From Aestuariibaculum sp. M13 (GTDB taxonomy: Bacteria > Bacteroidota > Bacteroidia > Flavobacteriales > Flavobacteriaceae), in the NCBI RefSeq assembly GCF_024723255.1, contig NZ_JANIAC010000002.1:62001-126000 (forward strand): DNA of 64,000 bases. The letters run 5' to 3'. The notes under the pieces were generated by a model that saw only the letters and a program-made list of their open reading frames with translations, was not told the origin of the DNA and searched no databases. Positions 43,184 through 53,800 of the stretch are shown piece by piece. The position numbers were made by a program, and so were the translations under genes. Positions within the stretch are counted from its first letter, which is position 1. Each line of letters opens with the position of its first letter.

Positions 43184-45136
43184 ATGAAGGTTTTAATTAA
43201 AAGCTTATTGCTTAGTGTTCTATTCTTTTTGAGTTGCAATAAAAAGGAATTGACTAGTAAATCTGAGGATTTAGAATATAACTTAGAATCTATTATAGAT
43301 TCAAGTTACACAAATAGGTATACTCTTGTAAATGGAGGTATAGAACAATCACTTATATTTTTAGATAGTTTAAAGAGTATTGTCAAACAAAAGGACAATA
43401 TTACCCCTAAGGAATTAGGTTTATTAGCAGATTCTGTTGCTAAATCATTTCAAAATATTACAGGGAGGAATTATCAGCAAATTAACGATGCTGAATATAT
43501 AAACTTAGATCAATTAGAGAAAAATAAGAATTTGGCGATTAAGGCTTTTTTAGAGTCAGGATTAAAGGATTCATTAAGTTTAGATGATTTTAAAGAATAT
43601 GTTCTACCGTATAAATTAACAAATGAAATTTTAGATAATTGGAGAGAGACTCTTTATTTATTTAATGAGAAATTATTACAAGATCATCCAGAACTGAAGG
43701 ATGTAGATTCATTAATAAAATACCATAGGAAGCATACGTACTATTCTTTATCTTCAGAGGGGAATTTTAAAGATTATTTGTCCGCAGATGACAACTATTC
43801 TTGGTTAGATTTAACAAAAGAAGGAGATTGTATCTCAAGATGTAGATATACAATTTATCACCTTAGAGCAGCAGGAATCCCTGCCACATTTGATTACTTG
43901 CCTAATTGGGGTAATAGACCGTATGCCGCTCATGCTTATGTAGGTTTGGCTCATAAAAAGAAACAAGTATCCATAAAACTAGAAAATGATAATAACCCTT
44001 TAAATTTGGTAAATGATCTCAATCAAGTTATGAACCCTAAATTTCTTCATGTTTTTGAAGAAGGTGACTTACCCAGAGACTTGTATGTTCAGTATGAGAA
44101 AACTATTCCAAAAGTTTATAGACAAACATGGAATTATAACCCTGAGATAATGAAGACATTATTAGGAGTTTCCAAAGAAGAAATTTTTCCAGGTTTAATT
44201 AAAGCAAATATGAAAGATATAACTTCTCAGTACGTAGATGCTGTGGATGTACATGTAAATAAAAGTTTTTTTCAGGGAAGTAAATTGTCTTATTTGTCGG
44301 TATTTGATATATCTGGTTGGACACCTGTGGCTTTTTCGCCATTTAATTGGCTTGGGAAAGCCTTCTTTAAGGATATAGGGAAAAACATTGTGTATTTACC
44401 AATGGTTTTTAATGAAGAACTTATACCTATTGGGAATCCTTTTTTGATTGATAATTCGGGGATTAAAAAAGAGTTTGTCTGTGATAAAGAAAATTTAATA
44501 GATATAAAAATTATAAGGAAATTCCCATTATTTTCTTACACTGCAAACCACACAATAGGGTTTAAGGGGAGTTATATTGAGGGGATGAATAGTTTAGAAA
44601 AGGACGCACCAACTAAAATTTTGTACAATATTAATTATTATCCTTTTGGGATGCAGGAGATTAATTTGGTTAATAAAGATAGCGTGAGGTATATACAATT
44701 TAAAGCTCCACCTAATGGTTCTATTAGAATCGCTGAAATTGAGTGTTATCAAGATAGTTTGGGTATTTTAAAAAAGGTAGAAGATGTTAACTATAAACAG
44801 GGTTTTAAATTAAAAAGGTTAGGAAACCCTTACGATGGTGACCAAACTACTCATAGATCATATAAAACTTTACGGATGGGTTTTGGTTCTTCTAAGCCCA
44901 TATCTAAAATACGATTTTGTGCTAGAAGTGATGCCAATTATATTATTCCAGGAAATGAATATGAACTTTTTTATTGGGATAATGGCTGGGTTTCAAAAGG
45001 AGTATTAGTAGCTAAATATGATTATTTAAATTACGAAGATGTACCATCAGGGACGATTTATTGGGTAAGGTGTTTAACAGAAGGAAAAGAAGAACGTATT
45101 TTTTCTTATGAAAATGGCCGACAAGTTTGGTGGTAA
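43184..45136 (+). CDS. Lipoprotein with transglutaminase-like (papain-type) domain
   Basis: 650 residues. The lipoprotein signal ends SVLFFLSC (Cys ~18). A helical segment to ~190 precedes the transglutaminase-like core: WLDLTKEGDCISRCRYTIYH (Cys ~215), AAGIPATFDYLPNWGN and AAHAYVGLA (His ~248), i.e. the Cys-His part of the triad. The C-terminal half has beta-sandwich domains with discoidin-like features (IRIAEIECYQDS; DGDQTTHRSYKTLRMGF). It could act on surface proteins, peptides or peptidoglycan. Substrate unknown. Confidence 0.78.
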   Translation: MKVLIKSLLLSVLFFLSCNKKELTSKSEDLEYNLESIIDSSYTNRYTLVNGGIEQSLIFLDSLKSIVKQKDNITPKELGLLADSVAKSFQNITGRNYQQINDAEYINLDQLEKNKNLAIKAFLESGLKDSLSLDDFKEYVLPYKLTNEILDNWRETLYLFNEKLLQDHPELKDVDSLIKYHRKHTYYSLSSEGNFKDYLSADDNYSWLDLTKEGDCISRCRYTIYHLRAAGIPATFDYLPNWGNRPYAAHAYVGLAHKKKQVSIKLENDNNPLNLVNDLNQVMNPKFLHVFEEGDLPRDLYVQYEKTIPKVYRQTWNYNPEIMKTLLGVSKEEIFPGLIKANMKDITSQYVDAVDVHVNKSFFQGSKLSYLSVFDISGWTPVAFSPFNWLGKAFFKDIGKNIVYLPMVFNEELIPIGNPFLIDNSGIKKEFVCDKENLIDIKIIRKFPLFSYTANHTIGFKGSYIEGMNSLEKDAPTKILYNINYYPFGMQEINLVNKDSVRYIQFKAPPNGSIRIAEIECYQDSLGILKKVEDVNYKQGFKLKRLGNPYDGDQTTHRSYKTLRMGFGSSKPISKIRFCARSDANYIIPGNEYELFYWDNGWVSKGVLVAKYDYLNYEDVPSGTIYWVRCLTEGKEERIFSYENGRQVWW

Positions 45137-45243
45137 TATGATTTTTATAATTTTTTTTTAAAAAATATAAAACTGATTAATCCCTGACTATACTTGATGT
45201 TTTAATTAATGTTAAACGTATATTTTACATATAAAAAATTAAG

Positions 45244-45270
45244 TTTCAGGACAGTACAGGTAAGTTAATT
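45244..45270 (+). promoter_or_regulatory. Conserved upstream motif TTTCAGGACANNACAGGTAAGTTA, copy 2
   Basis: TTTCAGGACAGTACAGGTAA followed by GTTAATTC, 46-72 bases before the O-antigen-ligase-like gene; same spacing class as copy 1 at 43104. Confidence 0.45.
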
Positions 45271-45315
45271 CGGGATGTTTTAATACTTTGGTAAAATAAT
45301 TCTTTCAAATAAAGA

Positions 45316-47214
45316 ATGAAAATCCAACTAAACCACCGAATGACTGAACTTATCAGGAAACTAAACTATTGTTTTGTTGTTTCTTTATGTCTTATTTTGA
45401 TTATAATACCACAAGTAAATCTACAAGGATATATTAATCCAACTGTAACAAGTAAATTTATTTGTTTTTCTTATAGTTGTTTAATTGTTTCTCTGTTTTT
45501 ATTTGTTAGACTTTTGGTTTCAAAAAAAGTAAAGTTATCCCTTACTAGTTTAGATATTGGGCTTTTTGCTTTATTACTATACATAATCTTAAACCGATAT
45601 GTTTTCCAAAGTATATATGGCTTTTCAATTAGATATATTGAACTATTAGGTCTAAGTATTTTATACCTAATTCTAAGAACATTTTCATTAAAAAGTTTTT
45701 ATTGGTTACTGCTTGTCATTGTAGTTTCAGGAATAATTCAGGCGGTTTATGGGAATTTACAATTACTAGGTTATTATCCTTCCAATCATTCTGGGTTTAA
45801 AATGACGGGGAGTTTTTTTAACCCAGGTCCTTATGCTGGTTTTTTGGCTTCGGTATGGCCAGTAGCATTGGGTATATATCTGTTCAAGGAAAAGATTATA
45901 ATTCAAGTTCAAAACCAATTGAATAGTAACTCACAAATCATAAAAGGTTTTACTAAATATAGTTTTGAGTATATGCCACTTTTGGGATTAATGAGTATTT
46001 TATTGGTTATTCCAGCCTCGCAATCCAGAGCATCATGGTTGGCTGTTATGGTTTGCACAATTATTTTATTGGAATATAAATATGCTTTTTTTAAAAAGCT
46101 TTTGAAGAAAATAGGCAGATTAAAGAAAGTGCTATTGGTGCTATCTGCCACAATCGTTTTGGGTGCTGGATTGTTTGGTATATTCCATTTTAAAAAGGCC
46201 TCGGCCAATGGACGTTTATTTATTTGGAAAGTAACTTCGGAAATGATTTCTGATGCCCCGGTATTTGGGGTGGGCTTTGATAGGTTTAAAGCCCATTATA
46301 TGAACTATCAGGCTAAATATTTTGAGCAAAATGGAGAAACTGAAGAAAGTTTAGTGGCAGATAATACGTATTATGCTTTTAATGAGGGGATTCAGTTTGT
46401 AAGTGAAAATGGATTAATAGGCTTTTTTTTATTGTTAACTGTTATTTATTTGATTTTTAAACAGCCTTTAAGAGCAGATTACAATTATTTAAGAGCTTTA
46501 CTAAAAGCATGCTTGTTAAGTATATTCGTTTTTGGATGTTTTTCTTATCCCACACAAATATTGCCAATAAAATTAGTTTTAATTGCGGTTTTGGCTATGG
46601 TTTCTAGTTTGAATTTGAAAAAATATGAAGTTGTATATTATAGTAAACCAACTAAAAAGTGGTTATTTAAAGGTTTGGTCTTAGTAGCAGGGATAGGGGT
46701 TTGTCTAAAAGGTTTCTCCTATACCCAAAAATTAGGAAAAGGCTTTATAAAATGGAACGATGCTTTTGAGTTGTATGGTTATGGCTTATATCAAGAAGCT
46801 ATTGAAGAATATAAGCTAGCTTATCCAGCTTTTAAAAATGATGGTGACTTTTTAATGAACTACGGTAAAGCTTTAACTATGTTGGGTGACAATAAAGAGG
46901 CCGTAAAGATACTTAATGATGCCAAACAGCAATTAAACACCACGATAATACAAACCGCACTAGGCGATGCCTATAAAGAGGTTAAACATTATGAAAAAGC
47001 AGAACAAGCCTATAAACATGCCGCCAATATGACACCATCCAGGTTTTACCCCTATTACTTATTGGCCAAATTGTTTGACGAGAGTAACCAGAACCAAAAA
47101 GCTTTAAAAATAGCTAAAACCTTATTAAATAAAGATATAAAAATTCCTTCAACAGCGGTTGTTGAAATACAACAGGAAATGAAACAAATTATTGAAAAGT
47201 ATAACGAAAAATAA
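45316..47214 (+). CDS. O-antigen ligase/polymerase-like membrane protein with C-terminal TPRs
   Basis: 632 residues with about 11 membrane helices (residues ~15-450). The Wzy_C/WaaL signature lies at ~155-330: MTGSFFNPGPYAGFLASVWP, SQSRASWLAVMVC, and the large periplasmic loop after GRLFIWKVTSEMI with GVGFDRFK. Residues ~480-632 form TPR repeats (YGYGLYQEAIEEYKLA, GDNKEAVKILNDA, YEKAEQAYKHAANMTP). Ligase-TPR fusions occur in Bacteroidota and may glycosylate proteins rather than lipid A. A regulatory RNA-like element starts directly after its stop. Confidence 0.82.
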   Translation: MKIQLNHRMTELIRKLNYCFVVSLCLILIIIPQVNLQGYINPTVTSKFICFSYSCLIVSLFLFVRLLVSKKVKLSLTSLDIGLFALLLYIILNRYVFQSIYGFSIRYIELLGLSILYLILRTFSLKSFYWLLLVIVVSGIIQAVYGNLQLLGYYPSNHSGFKMTGSFFNPGPYAGFLASVWPVALGIYLFKEKIIIQVQNQLNSNSQIIKGFTKYSFEYMPLLGLMSILLVIPASQSRASWLAVMVCTIILLEYKYAFFKKLLKKIGRLKKVLLVLSATIVLGAGLFGIFHFKKASANGRLFIWKVTSEMISDAPVFGVGFDRFKAHYMNYQAKYFEQNGETEESLVADNTYYAFNEGIQFVSENGLIGFFLLLTVIYLIFKQPLRADYNYLRALLKACLLSIFVFGCFSYPTQILPIKLVLIAVLAMVSSLNLKKYEVVYYSKPTKKWLFKGLVLVAGIGVCLKGFSYTQKLGKGFIKWNDAFELYGYGLYQEAIEEYKLAYPAFKNDGDFLMNYGKALTMLGDNKEAVKILNDAKQQLNTTIIQTALGDAYKEVKHYEKAEQAYKHAANMTPSRFYPYYLLAKLFDESNQNQKALKIAKTLLNKDIKIPSTAVVEIQQEMKQIIEKYNEK

Positions 47215-47302
47215 CCTCTGGGTTTCTAAAAGTTAAAATAGCAAAATGTATAACCTTAAAAATGTAGCCAATGACATAAAATATCACTAACCACCCCAGA
47301 GG
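47215..47302 (+). ncRNA. Conserved structured leader element, copy 1 (88 nt)
   Basis: CCTCTGGG (47215-47222) pairs with CCCAGAGG (47295-47302). The interior carries AAAAGTTAAAATAGC and TGTATAACCTT, shared with the copies at 55705 and 58411. It begins right after the stop of the preceding gene and precedes the first peptide gene by ~110 bases. No known riboswitch class is recognised. Confidence 0.6.
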
Positions 47303-47303
47303 A

Positions 47304-47378
47304 TTCCTTTTGTTTAAGGAAAACAAAATTAATGATATTAATTGAGTTAGGTTGAAAAGTCGCTTTCCTTTTAGACTT
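47304..47378 (+). promoter_or_regulatory. Hairpins between leader element copy 1 and the peptide gene
   Basis: TTCCTT/AAGGAA (47304-47321) and AAGTC/GACTT (47357-47378). The second is the counterpart of AAAGT/ACTTT hairpins in the other two leaders. This leader is shorter than the others. Confidence 0.4.
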
Positions 47379-47411
47379 ATAATAAATGTATAATAATTTA
47401 AAATTTTAAAA

Positions 47412-47735
47412 ATGAAAAAAATAATTAAACCTTTTACAATTATAGCTTTTGGTATAATAATGATATTTAATATAAATGCAAATTTAATTAGTGGTTCTAA
47501 TGAAAATTTTGATTTAGCCAATTTAATAAAACTCAACTTTGCATCAGCTCAAATTGAAGATTGTACAAAAACACTTCCTACTGTTACAGATGATACTTAG
47601 CTATTGTATGAGTTGACTTACTTCTGTATGAATGGTCAAGATGTTTGTGGTGAGGGAGTTGAATGTAAAAAGGGAAATAAACTACCTAATATACCTAACG
47701 CAACTAGCAGCTGTACTCCTGTGGGATGTATTTAA
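47412..47735 (+). pseudogene. NVEALA-like exported Cys-rich peptide gene interrupted by an in-frame TAG
   Basis: The frame codes 62 residues: a hydrophobic leader, then FDLANLIKLNFASAQIEDC, the same layout as the NAEC leaders of the other peptides (cleavage after the small-x-small site). A TAG at 47598-47600 stops it, but the same frame continues open for 44 more codons to TAA at 47733-47735 and adds five Cys (LTYFCMNGQDVCGEGVEC, then SSCTPVGC), giving six in total. This strongly implies the TAG is a nonsense mutation, or is read through. The propeller gene follows. Confidence 0.7.
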
Positions 47736-47741
47736 ATGAAA

Positions 47742-47778
47742 AGAAAATATTTGGGCTTGTTAGGTTCAAATGTTTTCT
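47742..47778 (+). terminator. Hairpin between peptide 1 and its propeller gene
   Basis: AGAAAATATTTG (47742-47753) pairs with CAAATGTTTTCT (47767-47778), 12 bp with one G-U. There is no long T-tract, so it may act as a processing or attenuating stem rather than a full terminator. Confidence 0.5.
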
Positions 47779-47792
47779 TAAATTAATTTATT

Positions 47793-48989
47793 ATGAAAAA
47801 AAACATATATATACTTTTATTAATAATTTGTTCCTGTCAAAATTCTGAGTTTAAAGATGATTTAAAGACAATTGAGTTTAATTATAACATGCCAGATGAA
47901 AACCTTAAAATTAGTGATATTTGCAATCAAATAACATATGTAGAGTTGGAAACTAGTGACTTAAGCCTGGTTGGTAATGTAACTAAAATTGTTGCTTCTG
48001 AAGATTATATAATTATATTGGATAAAACAGGGAAGTTAGTTGTTTTCAATTCAAACGGAAAATTTTTAAATATAATCAATCATCAGGGTAGAGGACCTAA
48101 TGAATATACCGAAATTACTGATTTTTCATTTTTAGAGGAAGATGGTTTAATTGCAATCTATTCACGAGTGAATGATAGGAGTGTTTATTTATACTCTTTA
48201 GATGGAAAATATGTTGATGATTTTAAAATCAAATACGAATCCGAAAATTTATACAATTTTAATAACAATTTTATATTTTATAACAGTCATTTTTTTAGAA
48301 ATCAATCGAACTATTATAGTTTAAATATTACTTCAAGGCAAGGTAAGCATATTAATCAACTTATGAGAAAGGAATTGGAAACCTCTTATCCTTTTTTTTA
48401 TCAATATGATAAAAAAAATAAACTATTTAAATTAGGTGATGAGCTTGTTTTTTGGGAAAAGGGATTTGATAACGGAGTTGATACTATTTGGAAAATTAAT
48501 AAAAAATTTGAGGTTTATCCAAAATATAAGCTGAACATTGGAGGTGAAAAATTTCCTCTTTCTAGATATGCGGATAAAAATAAAATTCCCTTTAGAGAGA
48601 AATTAGAGAAAACAGATTTAATGAATTATTATGAAAGTAATAAGTATGTCTTTTTTGAAATCATTAATGAAAGTAAATTTTGTCGATTTGTATACGATAA
48701 GAAAGAAACTAATTTGAAAAGGATCTATGAGGGGAAGACAGAAAAACAATTTGAAATTATGTTGAATAATGATTTAGATGGAGGGACTTCTTTTTGGCCT
48801 ATAGGTAATATTTCTGATGATAAAATGTTTATGTTAATTCAAGGATATGAAATAAAAGATTTTTTAGAAAGGCAAGGAGAAGATTTTGTGGCTAAAAACC
48901 CTGTAGCAAGACAAAAATTGTTAAAAATGGTCAAGAATTCTAAGATTAGTGATAATCCAATTTTAATGGTTGCTACTCTAAAAGAATGA
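47793..48989 (+). CDS. 6-bladed beta-propeller lipoprotein, cassette 1
   Basis: 398 residues with a lipoprotein signal (IYILLLIICSC, Cys ~15-17). The family signature is DKTGKLVVFNSNGKF, IINHQGRGPNEY, TEITDFSF, i.e. the G-x-G-P-x-E-(Y/F/L) turn of Bacteroidota 6-bladed propellers, with repeating four-strand blades. It should be anchored in the periplasm or outer membrane, and may bind the peptide. ATGA overlap with the next gene shows translational coupling. Confidence 0.85.
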   Translation: MKKNIYILLLIICSCQNSEFKDDLKTIEFNYNMPDENLKISDICNQITYVELETSDLSLVGNVTKIVASEDYIIILDKTGKLVVFNSNGKFLNIINHQGRGPNEYTEITDFSFLEEDGLIAIYSRVNDRSVYLYSLDGKYVDDFKIKYESENLYNFNNNFIFYNSHFFRNQSNYYSLNITSRQGKHINQLMRKELETSYPFFYQYDKKNKLFKLGDELVFWEKGFDNGVDTIWKINKKFEVYPKYKLNIGGEKFPLSRYADKNKIPFREKLEKTDLMNYYESNKYVFFEIINESKFCRFVYDKKETNLKRIYEGKTEKQFEIMLNNDLDGGTSFWPIGNISDDKMFMLIQGYEIKDFLERQGEDFVAKNPVARQKLLKMVKNSKISDNPILMVATLKE

Positions 48990-49639
48990 TAGATATGAAC
49001 AAAAGGACGTGCACCATTCTTTTTGTTGTATTTTTAGTCGTAAATATATTGATTTTACTCAGGTTTAAAACTATTAATAATGATTTGACTATATCAGCTT
49101 CAACGCATAAAGAAAATCTTATAAAATGTGAAGAGCAATTTACCTCAATTGAAAAATTATATCAGAACAATATCATAGCAACAAAGGAAAATGAAAATCT
49201 TTATTTAAATGGACAAACTAAACTAATGACTATAGAAGGAGATACGGTCTTAACGAAAGATATCTTTAAGGATGATAAGTTAATTTTTATATATTCATTG
49301 TTAAACTGTAGGAATTGTATAGATGCAGAATTTGAAAATTTAGGGAAGTTTGCTAAAGGTTTTTATAAAAATGTAGTTGTTATAACCTATCAAGAAAGAC
49401 TTCGAGACTTGATTATGGACTATACTGAACTACAAAAATTAGGTTTGGATAATATAGAGATGTATTTATTGATAGATAATCAGCTTAATATTCCTATTGA
49501 GAAACATAATATTCCCTATTATTTCCATATTAATCCAGATTTGAAAATGAACAATTTTTTTATTCCCTTAAAGGAACAACCTAAGCTTTCAGAATATTAT
49601 TTGAAATATAGTCATAAAAATTATTTTTATAAAAAATAG
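48986..49639 (+). CDS. Membrane-anchored thioredoxin-like CxxC protein, cassette 1
   Basis: 217 residues. One N-terminal helix (~8-26) anchors the protein; no lipobox. The redox motif is FIYSLLNCRNCIDAEF (C-R-N-C) at ~110, at the start of a helix after a strand, as in thioredoxin folds. The cis-Pro region may be IPYYFHINPDL. Predicted periplasmic thiol oxidoreductase or isomerase. It overlaps the propeller gene by 4 bases. Confidence 0.75.
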   Translation: MIDMNKRTCTILFVVFLVVNILILLRFKTINNDLTISASTHKENLIKCEEQFTSIEKLYQNNIIATKENENLYLNGQTKLMTIEGDTVLTKDIFKDDKLIFIYSLLNCRNCIDAEFENLGKFAKGFYKNVVVITYQERLRDLIMDYTELQKLGLDNIEMYLLIDNQLNIPIEKHNIPYYFHINPDLKMNNFFIPLKEQPKLSEYYLKYSHKNYFYKK

Positions 49640-49661
49640 AGAATAAATAGTTTACTCATAT

Positions 49662-50759
49662 ATGTACTCAAACAAAAGACAATATTGGCGAATTTTAGTT
49701 GTAATAATTTTATTTTCAATTATATCTAGCTGTAACCAAAAAAAGGCTAAAGCCGAAGATGCAGTATTGGATAAAAAAAAATATAGTGTCAATAAAAATG
49801 AAGTTGATGTACAAATTTTAAAACAACAAGCATTTAAAAAGGAGTTGGTAAGTAACGGTAAGTTAGTGGCAATTCAAAAAAATGTTTTAAAATTTGAGGT
49901 TAGTGAGCGTTTGGAACAATTAAACGTAAAAAATGGAGATATGGTTAGAAAGGGGCAATTATTGGCTGCTTTAAGACCTTATAATTTCCAACAAGAACAG
50001 GATAAAGCGGAATCCAATTTGCAAAAGGCCATTTTAGATTTTAAGGATCAGTTATTGGGGCGTGGTTACGATTTTGATGTAAGGGATAGCATACCTGATA
50101 AAATATATAATATGGTTGCTATTAGGACAGGGTATCGTGATGCACAAAGACAATTAGAGGAGGCCAAACATAATTTTAATGCTTCAAAGTTAATAGCCCC
50201 TTTTTCTGGTAGGGTAGCAAATATTGAAAACAAACAGTTCGAACAAATAAGTGCAGGAAGGGATTTTATGACCCTTATAGACGATTCTGTGTTTGAAGTA
50301 GAATTCTATTTAATAGAATCAGAAATTAGTGATGTCAAGGTTGGCGATCAGGTTGAAATTATGCCCTTTTCCAATGAAAAATCCTATCAAGGTAAAATAT
50401 CAACTATTAATCCTTTGGTTGAGAAAAACGGTACTATTTTGGTAAAAGCTTCGGTGAAAAACGATGGACAATTAATGGAAGGGATGAATGTTAAGGTATT
50501 GATTCAAAAAGATATTCCCGAACAATTTGTTGTGCCCAAAGATGCTGTGGTTTTACGTCAAAATCAAGAAGTATTGTTTAAAGTGGTTAATGGTAAGGCC
50601 TATTGGACTTACGTGATGACACCCCACGAAAATAGCAAAAATTATAGCGTCATACCAAACCCTGATAAAAGTTCAGCTACACTAACGGCGGGAGATTCCA
50701 TTATTGTTTCCGGTAATTTAAACTTGGCGCATGATAGTGAGGTTTCTGTAAGGAAATAA
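49662..50759 (+). CDS. RND efflux adaptor (HlyD/MFP family) lipoprotein
   Basis: 365 residues; lipoprotein signal SIISSC (Cys ~24). Biotinyl-lipoyl halves (VSERLEQLNVKNGDMVRKGQ; LIAPFSGRVANI) flank a short helical hairpin, then a beta-barrel (VGDQVEIMPFSN) and membrane-proximal domain. It links the RND pump at 50819 to the TolC-like channel at 53913. Starts 23 bases after the CxxC gene, suggesting the exporter is transcribed with peptide cassette 1. Confidence 0.9.
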   Translation: MYSNKRQYWRILVVIILFSIISSCNQKKAKAEDAVLDKKKYSVNKNEVDVQILKQQAFKKELVSNGKLVAIQKNVLKFEVSERLEQLNVKNGDMVRKGQLLAALRPYNFQQEQDKAESNLQKAILDFKDQLLGRGYDFDVRDSIPDKIYNMVAIRTGYRDAQRQLEEAKHNFNASKLIAPFSGRVANIENKQFEQISAGRDFMTLIDDSVFEVEFYLIESEISDVKVGDQVEIMPFSNEKSYQGKISTINPLVEKNGTILVKASVKNDGQLMEGMNVKVLIQKDIPEQFVVPKDAVVLRQNQEVLFKVVNGKAYWTYVMTPHENSKNYSVIPNPDKSSATLTAGDSIIVSGNLNLAHDSEVSVRK

Positions 50760-50818
50760 TTTGTAATGTCCTTTCCTGTTCACCAAAATAATAGGACTTC
50801 TTAAAGTCAACAATTTAA

Positions 50819-53800
50819 ATGGTAAAATTTTTAATCCATAGACCTATTGCGGTATTAATGACGGTATTGGGTGTTTTAATCCTGGGTATTTATGCAGCAG
50901 GCTTTATCCCAGTTTCCCTAATGCCAGATATTGATATTCCGGAAATAACCGTTCAGGTGTCCGATGCGAATCTGTCAGCAAGACAGTTAGAAGATGGTAT
51001 CGTAAAACGATTGAGGAATAACCTAAAGCAAGTAAGTCATGTAAAGGATATAAAAAGTGAAACTACCAATGGTTTGGGCATAGTGAGCCTAAGTTTTGTG
51101 CACGGTACAAAAATAGATTACTCCTTTATGGAAGTTAATGAAAAAGTGGACCGTTTAATGGGAAGTTTGCCCAAAACCATGGAACGCCCAAAAGTCTTAA
51201 AAGCCAGTGCTACCGATATTCCTGTATTTTATTTAAGTATGACCTTAAAGGAAAAGCGGGAGAATAAAAACCTCGATAAAAACCTATATCCTGTATCTCA
51301 AGATTTTGTTGACTTTAACCGGCTTGTTAACCAAGTTATAATAAAACGCATAGAACAGGTCAATGAGGTAGCCATGGTGGATATAAGCGGATTAGTTACT
51401 TCCGAAATCTTGATTATACCAGATAACGAAAAACTATTAGCTTTGGGCCTTAGCCTGGATGAATTGGAAAATACTATTACAAGAGCCGATATAGATATTG
51501 GTAACCTTTCCATAAAAGACAGTCAATACCAGTATAATATCCGTTTAGGCAGTGAAGTAACCAATATTAGGGATATACAAAACCTGTATATAAAAAAAGA
51601 TAACCGAGTTTACCAATTGAAAGATATTGCCCAGGTACTGGAGCATCCCCAAAAGCGGAAAGGTTTGGTGCTCTCCAACGGTGAAGAGGCCATTACCATG
51701 GCCATTATCAAACAGCATGACGCCAGAATGGGTGATTTAAAAGAACAACTGGATGGGTTGTTGAAACAATTGCGTAAAGATTACAGATCCATTGACTTTA
51801 AGGTGACCCGGAACCAAACAGCATTGTTGGATTATGCCATAAGCAACCTAATTCAAAGCTTGTTTTGGGGCGTGATGCTGTCATTTGGGATTATGTTTTT
51901 GTTTTTAAAGAATGTAAAAGCCCCCATTTTAATAGCTCTGGTAATTCCCGTTTCATTGGTTGTGTGCCTATTGTTTTTTCAGGTTTTCAATATTTCGGTA
52001 AATATTATTTCGCTTTCAGGTTTGGTGTTGGGCATAGGTTTGATGATAGATAATTCTATAATAGTTATAGATAACATAACACAATTTAGGGAAAGAGGTT
52101 ATGGTTTGTCGGAATCTTGCGCATCGGGGGTCAATGAAGTGTTTCGACCCCTGCTCAGTTCTGCACTTACTACCTGCGCTGTTTTCCTTCCCTTGATATT
52201 TATCAGTGGAATAACAGGCGATTTGTTTTACGATCAGGCCATGGCCATAAGTATAGGTCTGTTCGTGTCGCTATTGGTGTCCATAACCTTGCTTCCCGTG
52301 CTTTATTATTTGTTCCATAATCGAAAAAATATAAAAAAAGGAAGGCTAACAAGGTTTTTGGAAAAGACAACCCTTATTGATTATGTTTTGGTTTATGAGA
52401 AAGGATTTCGGTGGGTAATGCGTAACCAAAAAGTGTCATGGGTTGTTATTGTTTTCTTATTGATGTTGGCTTTTGGACTTTACAAGGTGCTTCCCATATC
52501 GCAAATGCCTAAGCTATCTAAAACGGACACTTTAGTAAAAATCGATTGGAACGAACAGATTAATGTGGATGAAAATAAAAGTAGAATATTCGAAGTACTT
52601 AATGCTGTGGACGGATTGGTTAAAGATAACACTGCTTTGGTAGGAAGCCAACAATTTATACTGGATAAAAAAACGCTTGCAAGAACTTCTGAAACTACTC
52701 TTTATTTGGATACAACTTCTCCAGAAATTCTTTATGAAATATTTAAAAAATTAAGTGATTTTTTTAAGAATGTTTACCCTAAAGCGTTATTTAAATATGA
52801 AGAGACCGATAATATTTTCAATGCTATTTTTCCTGAAGAAGAAGCACCATTGGTTGCTAGGCTTCGAAATATAGGAGGTTTAAAAACCCAGGAAAATGAA
52901 CAATTGAAAGAGGTTTGGAGTCAAATACAAAGGAATATTGATGGTGATTTAGAATTAAAGCCCATTGCGTGGCAGGAATCCATGGTCTTGGTGGCAGACC
53001 GGGAACGCTTGTTGACTTACGATGTTGATGACAGGACGCTATTCAATACCCTAAAAAGTGCTTTTGGCGAACGGGTGGTTCTTTCCTTAAGAGACAACCA
53101 AAATATTGTGCCCATTGTTTTGGGAGGTGAATTAAAATCCGTACAGGATGTATTGAATGAAACAACTGTAATTTCGAGAGATAGTGCAAGAATTAGCACA
53201 AAGGAATTTTTGAAGGTTTCCAAAACACAGGAACTGAAACGCATAGTAGGTGGTGCTGAAGGGGAGTACTTTCCGATTGAAATATTTGCAGATAGCGGTA
53301 ATGTCGAAAACGTACAAGGTGCTATAAAAAATACCATAAGCCAAAACAAATGGTACGACGTTACCTTTTCGGGAAGTTTTTTTGATAATAAGAGCATGTT
53401 AAACCAGCTTATTATAATCCTGTCTATTTCATTGGCACTCCTCTATTTTATTTTAGCTTCACAATTTGAATCGTTTTTATTGCCCCTGATTATTTTGTTG
53501 GAGGTACCCATAGATTTGGCCGGGGCTTTTTTGTTTCTCAAGCTTTTTGGAATGGGAATCAATCTCATGTCGCTTATAGGTATGGTTGTGATGTGCGGTA
53601 TTATTATAAATGATTCTATTTTGAAAATAGATACTGTAATTCAGTTACAGCGTCAGGGCTATTCTATACTAAAAGCATTACTTGTAGCTGGTCAACGACG
53701 ATTGAAACCTATTTTGATGACTAGTCTAACAACCATTTTGGCAGTAGTCCCTCTACTCTTTTCTACTGGAATGGGAGCTGAATTGCAAAGACCATTGGCG

